DNA of 5,047 bases from an uncultured Methylococcaceae bacterium (lineage in GTDB: Bacteria; Pseudomonadota; Gammaproteobacteria; Methylococcales; Methylomonadaceae): assembly GCA_903939355.1 (NCBI GenBank), contig CAJAHC010000323.1, forward strand, positions 1-5,047, in the 5' to 3' direction. Positions 1 to 5,047 of the stretch are shown piece by piece. Below the pieces are notes generated by a model, which saw only the letters and a program-made list of their open reading frames with translations, was not told where the DNA came from and did no database searches. Within the stretch, counting starts at the first letter, position 1; every line of letters starts with the position of its first letter. The translations under genes were made by a program, and so were the position numbers.

Positions 1-891
1 GCTAGGCAGTTGCAAGAAGATAATTTTGTGGAGTCTTTGCGATCATTTCTTGTTGCTCATCCGAAGGTGAATCTGGGTGATCTGGAGCTGGAAGTTCTTG
101 AAACCAGTGCCATGAAGGATTTAAACAAGGTATCTGAGTTAATCACAGCCTGCAATGAGATGGGTGTTCATTTTTCATTGGATGATTTTGGTACGGGTTA
201 TTCATCACTGACTTACTTAAAACATTTGCCGGTCAGTCAGATTAAAATTGATCAGAGTTTTGTCCGGGATATGCTTAATGATACAGATGATTTGGCTATT
301 GTTGAGGGCGTGTTGGCTTTAGCGGCAGCTTTTAGTCTTCAGGTTATAGCAGAAGGGATGGAGAGTTCGCAACAAGGAGAAATGCTATTGCAAATCGGCT
401 GTGATCTGGCACAAGGTTATGCCATAGCTAGGCCTATGCCGGCTACTGAACTTGAGAAATGGCTTTCTGTCTGGAAGCCTGATTCTAGTTGGCTTGATCG
501 CCCTTCGTTTATGCGTGATGATTTACCGTTACTGTTCGCCAATGCAGAACATAAAGTCTGGATTAATATCATAGCTGACTATCTTCATTCCAGCGCCCAT
601 AAAGAACAGCCTAACCATATTAGTTGCCGTTTTAGCAAATGGCTAAATGCTCAAGATTCGGAAAAATGGCCATCCTTAAAGACGGTCATACCGTTACATA
701 ATAAGTTACATATTTTGGGTATCGAGGTCGTAACATTGCATGCAAAGGGTGATTCAAAAGAAGCACTTGAAAAGTATTCTGAATTGGAATTTTTACACGA
801 AGCGTTAATTGAAGCTTTGATAAGACTGATACAAGAAAAATGGACTAACGCTAATCCTGGGATGGGAATGGTTAAGTCCTTAAATGGATAA
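1..891 (+). CDS. c-di-GMP phosphodiesterase, EAL domain plus C-terminal CZB domain (5' end cut by window edge)
   Basis: The reading frame is open to base 1 and its first residues, ARQLQ, match the NxSARQL element inside EAL domains, so the true start and any sensor or GGDEF domains lie outside the window. EAL domains hydrolyse c-di-GMP to pGpG. Counting residues from base 1, visible active-site elements are ELEVLE (29-34), DDFGTG (61-66), the Lys of IKID (82), AEGME (117-121) and QGY (138-140), so the domain looks catalytically intact. After a short linker, about residues 178-275 resemble a CZB (chemoreceptor zinc-binding) domain: HKVW with His184, CRFSKW with Cys209, and HNKLH with His233 and His237. 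This fits the His/Cys/HxxxH zinc ligands known from DgcZ. I infer that zinc or an oxidant acting on the Cys tunes c-di-GMP breakdown. The protein is presumably cytoplasmic in this part. The EAL call is very sure and the CZB call fairly sure. Confidence 0.93.
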   Translation, partial: ARQLQEDNFVESLRSFLVAHPKVNLGDLELEVLETSAMKDLNKVSELITACNEMGVHFSLDDFGTGYSSLTYLKHLPVSQIKIDQSFVRDMLNDTDDLAIVEGVLALAAAFSLQVIAEGMESSQQGEMLLQIGCDLAQGYAIARPMPATELEKWLSVWKPDSSWLDRPSFMRDDLPLLFANAEHKVWINIIADYLHSSAHKEQPNHISCRFSKWLNAQDSEKWPSLKTVIPLHNKLHILGIEVVTLHAKGDSKEALEKYSELEFLHEALIEALIRLIQEKWTNANPGMGMVKSLNG

Positions 892-947
892 CTAGTTATT
901 ATCTATGTTCAAGGGCATAGGTAAGTTAACTATATTGTATTGTCATC

Positions 948-978
948 AAAAATACACATGTGTCATGTGTTTATTTTT
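948..978 (+). terminator. AT-rich hairpin, possible terminator of the EAL gene
   Basis: Arms ACACATG (954-960) and CATGTGT (964-970) pair perfectly around a TGT loop. Flanking AAAAAT (948-953) can pair with ATTTTT (973-978) if two T residues bulge out. The hairpin lies about 60 bases after the EAL stop codon and is followed by a T-rich run, as in an intrinsic, possibly bidirectional, terminator. The stem is low in GC, so termination would be weak. The same bases also form a perfect tandem repeat of CATGTGT (957-963 and 964-970), so a protein-binding site is an alternative. Confidence 0.35.
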
Positions 979-1029
979 ATCATCACAAAGGCTATAGTGA
1001 TAGTCTATTAGATGATTCCTAATACGGCT

Positions 1030-1035
1030 GATAAT
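1030..1035 (+). promoter_or_regulatory. Weak -10-like element upstream of the AroE-like gene
   Basis: GATAAT matches five of six bases of the sigma-70 -10 consensus and lies 31 bases before the start codon of the AroE-like gene. No good -35 hexamer lies 16-18 bases upstream, so the call is tentative. The rest of the 892-1066 gap shows only the hairpin at 948-978 and a Shine-Dalgarno-like AGGT at 1056-1059. Confidence 0.22.
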
Positions 1036-1066
1036 TAAATTCTTTGCAAAATAATAGGTAAAAACA

Positions 1067-1927
1067 ATGCCAAGTCATTTTATTGCACCTCAGAAACAAA
1101 TGACAGGCATGTTCGGTCATCCTGTCGCTGAGAATCCAATTGATCAAATGTTTGATACAGTTTACGCTCACTATGGGCTTAACTGGCAATTCTGGAAAAT
1201 GGATATACAGTCTTCACTTGAAATTCCTATTGCAATTGCTGGTGCCAAGGCAATGGGTTTTGCCGGATTTTGTATTACTGTTCCCTATAAAATAGACGTT
1301 ATCAAAAATCTTGATGGGTTTGATGAAGACGTGAGGGTGATTGGAGCGGCTAATTATGTGACTTTTGAAGAAGGTCGTATGATTGGCCATAATAATGACG
1401 GTAAAGGTGTTGTAAAGGCGATTGAAAAAGTGACTTCAATTGCTGGCAAACGAGTTGTTATGCTGGGTGCCGGCGGTGCAGGACGAGCCATGGCTGTAGA
1501 AATTGCGCGTGCTGGGGCTACTCATTTAACAGTTATTACTAGGCGACAGTCTCAAGGGGTTGAGGTCGCTGAGCTTGTGCAACAGGCAACTGGTGTTCCT
1601 GCTGAATGGATATTATGGACAGGGAATATTGCTTTGCCTGAGGGAACACAAATTGTGCTTAATGCGACTCATCTTGGGGCATTACCGGAACTTGAAGCTG
1701 TTCCCGTTGATTGGAATACGATATCTGCTGACGTAACTGTGGTTGATGTTATTACCAATCCCAGAATCACTCCATTTCTTGCAACAGCAAGAGAGCGCGG
1801 TTGCTCAGTGGTAGACGGCGTGGATATGTTGGTACAGTTGGCAATGCAGATTTTTGAAGCTTGGACAGGCATTAGTCCGGACGAGGAGGTTTTTCAGAAG
1901 GCAGTGGAAAGAGCGCTGGCTGAGTAA
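1067..1927 (+). CDS. Shikimate dehydrogenase-family (AroE-like) oxidoreductase with a non-canonical substrate site
   Basis: This is a 286-residue protein, close to AroE length (about 270-290), with both AroE domains. The N-terminal substrate-binding domain (about 12-115) keeps TVPYK with the catalytic Lys75, GAAN with Asn96 and NNDG with the catalytic Asp111. The Rossmann domain (about 125-235) has the nucleotide loop GAGGAGRA (134-141) and TRR (158-160), where an Arg is usually taken to favour NADP(H). The C-terminus has NPRITP (231-236) and DMLVQLA (253-259), as in the family. Several shikimate-contacting positions are changed. The usual HSxSP after GxPI/V is ENPID (22-26), so both serines are gone. 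The Tyr of DxxYxP is Thr230, and the Gln of MLxxQ is Leu258. The fold is certain, but the substrate is probably not plain shikimate. The ATG is supported by AGGT at 1056-1059. The gene stands alone, with a terminator just downstream. It is likely cytoplasmic. Confidence 0.9.
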   Translation: MPSHFIAPQKQMTGMFGHPVAENPIDQMFDTVYAHYGLNWQFWKMDIQSSLEIPIAIAGAKAMGFAGFCITVPYKIDVIKNLDGFDEDVRVIGAANYVTFEEGRMIGHNNDGKGVVKAIEKVTSIAGKRVVMLGAGGAGRAMAVEIARAGATHLTVITRRQSQGVEVAELVQQATGVPAEWILWTGNIALPEGTQIVLNATHLGALPELEAVPVDWNTISADVTVVDVITNPRITPFLATARERGCSVVDGVDMLVQLAMQIFEAWTGISPDEEVFQKAVERALAE

Positions 1928-1942
1928 TTTTAATTAATTATC

Positions 1943-1972
1943 AAGCCTTGCACGATGTGTAAGGCTTTTTTT
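1943..1972 (+). terminator. Intrinsic terminator after the AroE-like gene
   Basis: An 11-base-pair stem with one G-U pair (1943-1953 with 1957-1967, core AAGCCTT/AAGGCTT) closes a three-base loop and runs directly into seven T residues (1966-1972). It begins 16 bases after the stop codon. This is a textbook rho-independent terminator, and it separates the AroE-like gene from the methyltransferase gene. Confidence 0.9.
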
Positions 1973-2054
1973 ATGCCTGTAGATCCGTAAACAGGTTTGG
2001 TAGTGAAAGCAATTGCCAGAACCTAGTTGTGATGGGATACTTAAGAAAAATTTG

Positions 2055-2084
2055 TTGCCAAGACGTTACTTTTGCAAAGATAGT
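2055..2084 (+). promoter_or_regulatory. Candidate sigma-70 promoter for the methyltransferase/CpdA pair
   Basis: TTGCCA (2055-2060, five of six matches to the -35 consensus) is followed after 18 bases by GATAGT (2079-2084, four of six matches to the -10 consensus). A promoter is expected between the terminator at 1943-1972 and the start at 2203, and this is the best pair I see. It would give a leader of about 110 bases. I found no riboswitch or clear operator in that leader. Confidence 0.3.
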
Positions 2085-2202
2085 ACTTCATTACCAATGT
2101 TTACTTTATATCTAGCTGCATCGCGGTAGTATTTGTTTCCGTCATACCGTATCATCTGCTTTGTCTCAAAAATGAGTTTTTAACTGCTGGAGCAATTAGA
2201 TC

Positions 2203-3000
2203 ATGACAGAACAATACAGCGGTGGCTATTCAACGCAAATCATCGACCAATTCAAACAACGTACCTTTTCCAAGCAAGGTGCTTTTTTGCAATCGTATTT
2301 AAGTGCCGGCTTAACTGTTCTGGATTGTGGTTGTGGCCCGGGTTCAATGACTTTGGATATTGCTGAATTAGTTAATCCTGGACAAGTATTTGGTATAGAT
2401 AGCAGCCCAATTCAAGTTGAACAGGCTTTATTAATGCAAAAAGAGAGAGCCATTATCAATGCCAGTTTTACTTACGGCTCTGCCTATTCATTGCCTTATG
2501 CTGATGAGCAGTTTGATGTGGTTTTTGCTCATGCTGTACTTTATCATTTACAAAAACCGGAGCAGGCTTTAGCCGAGTTTTTTCGTGTTTTGAAGCCTGG
2601 CGGGCTGGTAGCGTTGCGTGATGCTTGTCACAGCGGCGATATGATGATGCCGTTAAACACCGAATTAACGGCTGTTTGGGATACCATAGAAAAAGTATTT
2701 AGCTATCAAGGCGGTAATATTTATTTTGGTTCTCAACATAAACAATTATTACTTAAACAAGGGTTCCAAAATATCAAAGTGAGTTGTAGTTATGACACTT
2801 TTGCCAGTGATGTTGAAAAAGACAGTATTCGCAGTTATTGGCATCAATTTTTAAACGCGGATCACCGTCAACTGATTCTTGCTGAGCAGTGGTTGACTGT
2901 AACAGAGCTAGAGCAGCAGTTTAAGGCGCTTGACCAATGGTGTGCTAATCCTGCCAGTTTTTTTGCCAGAGCTCGCTGTGAGGCAATTGCCAGTAAATGA
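2203..3000 (+). CDS. Class I SAM-dependent methyltransferase (UbiE/Methyltransf_11-like)
   Basis: This 265-residue, presumably cytoplasmic enzyme has a class I methyltransferase fold and should transfer a methyl group from S-adenosylmethionine to an unidentified acceptor. Visible motifs are motif I VLDCGCGPG (39-47), the acidic ribose-binding residue in GIDSS (Asp66), LPYADEQFD (97-105), the motif-IV region FDVVFAHAVLYHL (104-116) and the post-motif LKPGG (130-134). The C-terminal 120 residues, which usually set acceptor specificity, show no motif I recognise. The family covers quinone, sterol, lipid, small-molecule and tRNA methyltransferases, so no gene symbol is given. The ATG is preceded by TGGAG (2188-2192). 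The stop overlaps the start of the downstream phosphodiesterase gene by ATGA, indicating one transcript and probable translational coupling. Confidence 0.93.
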   Translation: MTEQYSGGYSTQIIDQFKQRTFSKQGAFLQSYLSAGLTVLDCGCGPGSMTLDIAELVNPGQVFGIDSSPIQVEQALLMQKERAIINASFTYGSAYSLPYADEQFDVVFAHAVLYHLQKPEQALAEFFRVLKPGGLVALRDACHSGDMMMPLNTELTAVWDTIEKVFSYQGGNIYFGSQHKQLLLKQGFQNIKVSCSYDTFASDVEKDSIRSYWHQFLNADHRQLILAEQWLTVTELEQQFKALDQWCANPASFFARARCEAIASK

Positions 3001-3767
3001 AACGTGATTACACATCAGTTTTACAGCTTACGGATTTACATTTATTTGCTGATCCAACTGGTTTGTTTAATAACATTAATACCCGCGATAGTTTTGTTAA
3101 GGTCTTAAATCATATTCAACAGCATTATGAGAATCCCGATATTATTATAATTACCGGTGATCTGGTTCACGATGGTGCTGTTGAGGCTTATCAATATATT
3201 GCTGAGGCATTAAAAATATTCTCTGTACCCGTTTATTATGTGCTGGGTAACCATGATTATCCCGAAAATTCTTCTCAGGTTTATCCATCTGAATTTGTTA
3301 CTACAGATAAACATTGTTTATTGAATCATTGGCAAATTATTCTGGTCGATTCAAATGATCAACCCATGCCGGATAGTTATGAAGGCGAGGTAAGTTATGC
3401 CGAATTACAACGAATAAAAGCATTAATGGCAAGCCATCCAGATAAATCGACAGTTATTGCGATGCATCATAATTTGCCTGCTCATAATGATCGAGGCATC
3501 GATTATGAAGTGCGTAATCATCAGCAAGTCATGCAGTGTTTTGAACAGTTGCCGAATATAAAATTGGTTGTGTCGGGTCATGTTCATCAGGAATTTGTCA
3601 TTGTCCAGCAGGGTATTTGTTACTTATCAACACCTGCTACCGGTTATCAATCATTATCTAAATCTAAATGTATAACTAACGAAGCACCAGCCTATCGGTG
3701 GTTAAAACTATACAATAATGGCCGTTTTGAAACGGATGTGAGGCGTATAAATGTTTGGGCGTCATGA
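2997..3767 (+). CDS. cpdA: CpdA/Icc-like 3',5'-cyclic-nucleotide phosphodiesterase (calcineurin-like metallophosphoesterase)
   Basis: This 256-residue protein carries the full metal-binding signature of class III cyclic-nucleotide phosphodiesterases: DLH (Asp13, His15), GDLVHD (54-59), GNHD (84-87), the paired His157-His158 and GHVH (194-197). The N-terminal stretch DLHLFADPTG...NTRDSF (13-33) and the C-terminal PAYRWLKL (231-238) followed by G-x-x-x-T-x-V-x-R resemble CpdA. E. coli CpdA is about 275 residues and hydrolyses cAMP in the cytoplasm with two bound metal ions. The segment after GHVH reads TPATGYQSL, where many CpdA proteins have a QF-containing version, so substrate preference could differ. 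The ATG lies inside the end of the methyltransferase gene (ATGA overlap). The nearest Shine-Dalgarno-like run, GAGG at 2980-2983, is rather far away, which fits reinitiation by coupled ribosomes. The metallophosphoesterase call is very sure, and cAMP as substrate is likely but unproven. Confidence 0.85.
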   Translation: MKRDYTSVLQLTDLHLFADPTGLFNNINTRDSFVKVLNHIQQHYENPDIIIITGDLVHDGAVEAYQYIAEALKIFSVPVYYVLGNHDYPENSSQVYPSEFVTTDKHCLLNHWQIILVDSNDQPMPDSYEGEVSYAELQRIKALMASHPDKSTVIAMHHNLPAHNDRGIDYEVRNHQQVMQCFEQLPNIKLVVSGHVHQEFVIVQQGICYLSTPATGYQSLSKSKCITNEAPAYRWLKLYNNGRFETDVRRINVWAS

Positions 3768-3817
3768 CTACTTCCGTATTGGGAGTTCAAAAAAACGGAA
3801 TCTTTAAAGACAGGTTA

Positions 3818-4843
3818 TTATTGAATAGGTTTTAATTGTTTTAAAAGCCTTTTTTTGCGAATAATCTCCTCTGTTGCATCAGCCAATAAATCCCTATGCA
3901 TCCTTTGAGAATCATTAAAAAAATAAGTACCAATATCTGCATCAACCAAGTGGGTTCCCAGCAATCGTAAAGCACTTTCTTCGTCAAAGATGTTTTCACC
4001 GTAAATAAGTCGAAAGCTATTGTCTCTATTGTCACCTTCTACTTCATTACGGCCTTCGTAGGGTTCACCCAAGATCACTGAAAAATACTGCATGGCAAGA
4101 TTTCCCGTGCGAGGCATGTGCGAAGCGCCAACGACTACACGTAAGTGCTGCTTTTCTTCAGGCGTCATTTCTTTCAGCCATATATCGACCTGTTGTTGGA
4201 TGGTATTAATTTGGTCTTCAGCAGCGTCGTAAATATTAGCAAGGGTATCTTGGCGTTGGCTAAGAGTAAATTGATGCAAGGCGGCCTTCGAGATTAATCT
4301 ATTGATCAAGGCAGTTTCTATGATAGAGAGAGATCCATTAATAATTCTTAGTTGGCGGTCACGTTGTTCAGAACTAAAGTTACGCGAAGATATTGAAGCA
4401 CTTACTTGTTCGATGAGTACCCGATAGTCACGTAATTTATCAAGTTGTACTTTATCTATCACAGAGTCAGTTCCAGTCACTAGCATTACGTATATTGCAA
4501 GTGGAATGTGAGCTACAGATTTAAGCTCAGTATAGCGATTGCTAAAAGCTTTTGACTCTGTGCGAGTACCATTTTTGAATAGCACGATTTTATCGCTTAC
4601 TTGAACAATAATAGGATCATTTGTGCTTAGAAGTTGCTTTCTAAGGTCAGAATAGGTTTTGCGAAATGATAGATTTAGAGGGATGAATGGATCAGGCTGT
4701 TTATTTTGTTGTAAAACGATTAATGGCGGAGTAGGTTGGGTACTTTCTTCGGCATAAGGTTGGCCTAAATTTAAAAACACTATACCTGTAAAAATCAGGA
4801 GCAATATAGAGTTCAAGTTAATCTTATTAATACGATGAGTCAT
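3818..4843 (-). CDS. Predicted exported or membrane-anchored protein of unknown function
   Basis: This 341-residue protein matches no family I can name. Residues 1-12 are basic and polar and 13-26 strongly hydrophobic, followed by GQPYA then EE (27-33), which looks like a Sec signal peptide cut after Ala31. An uncleaved anchor is possible because Pro at -3 is unusual. A Pro/Gln-rich stretch (about 34-55) follows, then a mainly helical, charged middle (about 130-235). The C-terminal third looks the most constrained: VVVGASHMPRTG (236-247), YFSVILGEPYEGR (253-265), LLGTHLVDADIG (294-305), FFNDSQRMHRDLLAD (308-322) and a basic tail. His242, His298 and His316 could be catalytic or metal-binding, but that is speculation. 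The frame continues upstream to a GTG at 4885, but only the ATG chosen here has a good ribosome-binding site and starts directly at the signal peptide. It converges on the CpdA-like gene with 50 bases between them. Confidence 0.8.
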   Translation of the reverse strand: MTHRINKINLNSILLLIFTGIVFLNLGQPYAEESTQPTPPLIVLQQNKQPDPFIPLNLSFRKTYSDLRKQLLSTNDPIIVQVSDKIVLFKNGTRTESKAFSNRYTELKSVAHIPLAIYVMLVTGTDSVIDKVQLDKLRDYRVLIEQVSASISSRNFSSEQRDRQLRIINGSLSIIETALINRLISKAALHQFTLSQRQDTLANIYDAAEDQINTIQQQVDIWLKEMTPEEKQHLRVVVGASHMPRTGNLAMQYFSVILGEPYEGRNEVEGDNRDNSFRLIYGENIFDEESALRLLGTHLVDADIGTYFFNDSQRMHRDLLADATEEIIRKKRLLKQLKPIQ

Positions 4844-4852
4844 GGATAATAT

Positions 4853-4859
4853 CTCTCTT
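4853..4859 (-). promoter_or_regulatory. Ribosome-binding site that decides the start of the exported protein gene
   Basis: On the minus strand the sequence AAGAGAG lies nine bases before the ATG at 4843. The longer alternative, a GTG at 4885, has only AT-rich sequence with no purine-rich site before it and would add 14 residues in front of the signal peptide. The shorter start is therefore preferred. Confidence 0.6.
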
Positions 4860-4911
4860 GGTTTCAAGCATGAAGTGCAATTCACTTTATTACAGAAAAT
4901 AGTTAGTTTGT

Positions 4912-4939
4912 ACTTTACTTGATCTTCTTAAATCATCAA
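4912..4939 (-). promoter_or_regulatory. Weak candidate promoter for the exported protein gene
   Basis: Read on the minus strand, TTGATG (4939-4934) and TAAAGT (4917-4912) are separated by 16 bases, each matching four of six consensus bases. The position, about 70 bases before the preferred start, is reasonable. The region is AT-rich, so such matches arise by chance. Transcription from the gene further upstream is an alternative. Confidence 0.22.
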
Positions 4940-4951
4940 GGCCTTTGATAC

Positions 4952-5047
4952 TTATAAATTGTCCTGGACATATACGCTATATAGTTGCCATAAACCCAGA
5001 GTGCTAACAGCGACTAGTCCGCCTCCTATCCAGCGTTTAAAAAGCAA
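4952..5047 (-). CDS. C-terminal end of a probable membrane protein (cut by window edge)
   Basis: On the minus strand one frame is open from the right edge to a TAA at 4954-4952, giving 31 codons, while the other two minus frames stop within the first 21 bases. The peptide begins LLFKRWIGGG, continues as a hydrophobic stretch (GGGLVAVSTLGLW) and ends in a short polar tail, VYVQDNL. A basic residue pair before a hydrophobic helix and a short tail are typical of the last membrane segment of an integral membrane protein. The stretch is too short to assign a family. It would lie upstream of the exported protein gene in the same direction, with 108 bases between, so the two may or may not share a transcript. 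Confidence 0.4.
   Translation of the reverse strand: MLFKRWIGGGLVAVSTLGLWQLYSVYVQDNL

Noticed and set aside
982..1001. ATCAC ... GTGAT inverted repeat, considered as a CRP site
   Set aside because: The half-sites are in the opposite order to TGTGA-N6-TCACA and the spacing is 10 bases. CRP binding is not supported.
1669..1872. 67-codon open frame on the minus strand inside the AroE-like gene
   Set aside because: It lies fully antisense to a clearly coding gene with intact family motifs, and its peptide shows no recognisable feature.
2032..2115. 27-codon open frame from an ATG in the spacer before the methyltransferase gene
   Set aside because: It has no ribosome-binding site and no recognisable composition, and it overlaps the best promoter candidate. 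It is most likely chance.
3772..3799. TTCCGT ... ACGGAA inverted repeat between the convergent genes, considered as a terminator
   Set aside because: The stem is only six base pairs around a loop of about 16 bases, and no T-run follows on the plus strand. On the minus strand the T-run sits inside the loop, not after the stem.
3841..4035. 64-codon open frame inside the exported protein gene, same strand but another frame
   Set aside because: It is a shadow of the longer frame, which has a signal peptide, a good start and coherent composition.
4854..4885. Longer version of the exported protein starting at the GTG at 4885
   Set aside because: There is no purine-rich site upstream, and it would place 14 extra residues before a signal peptide that begins naturally at the ATG at 4843.

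Overview
The window carries ordinary chromosomal genes from an AT-rich bacterium. It holds five clear protein genes, one of them cut by the left edge, plus a probable gene tail cut by the right edge. The domain set (an EAL phosphodiesterase with a C-terminal CZB domain, a CpdA/Icc-type phosphodiesterase, a UbiE-like methyltransferase) and the codon use suggest a gammaproteobacterium. A methanotroph-like (Methylococcales) relative is possible, but nothing here proves it. No tRNA, rRNA, CRISPR array, insertion sequence or phage gene was seen.

Layout, left to right. Bases 1-891 (+) encode the C-terminal part of a c-di-GMP phosphodiesterase: most of an EAL domain with its catalytic residues, followed by a CZB zinc-binding domain. 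A 175-base gap holds an AT-rich hairpin and a weak promoter candidate. Bases 1067-1927 (+) encode a full-length shikimate dehydrogenase-family oxidoreductase that keeps the catalytic Lys/Asp pair and the nucleotide-binding loop but has lost the usual shikimate-binding residues. It ends in a convincing intrinsic terminator at 1943-1972.

After a 230-base spacer with a candidate promoter comes a two-gene unit: a class I SAM-dependent methyltransferase (2203-3000) and a CpdA-like cyclic-nucleotide phosphodiesterase (2997-3767). They overlap by ATGA and are probably translationally coupled. Facing them, on the minus strand, is a predicted exported protein of unknown function (3818-4843), and beyond it the probable last 31 codons of another minus-strand gene with a hydrophobic C-terminus.

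Two genes concern nucleotide second messengers: the EAL protein for c-di-GMP and the CpdA-like protein for cAMP or another phosphoester. They lie in different transcription units, so a functional link is only a guess. I found no convincing new multi-gene system. The points most worth checking are the remodelled active site of the AroE-like enzyme, the EAL-CZB architecture, the methyltransferase/CpdA coupling and the unrecognised exported protein.
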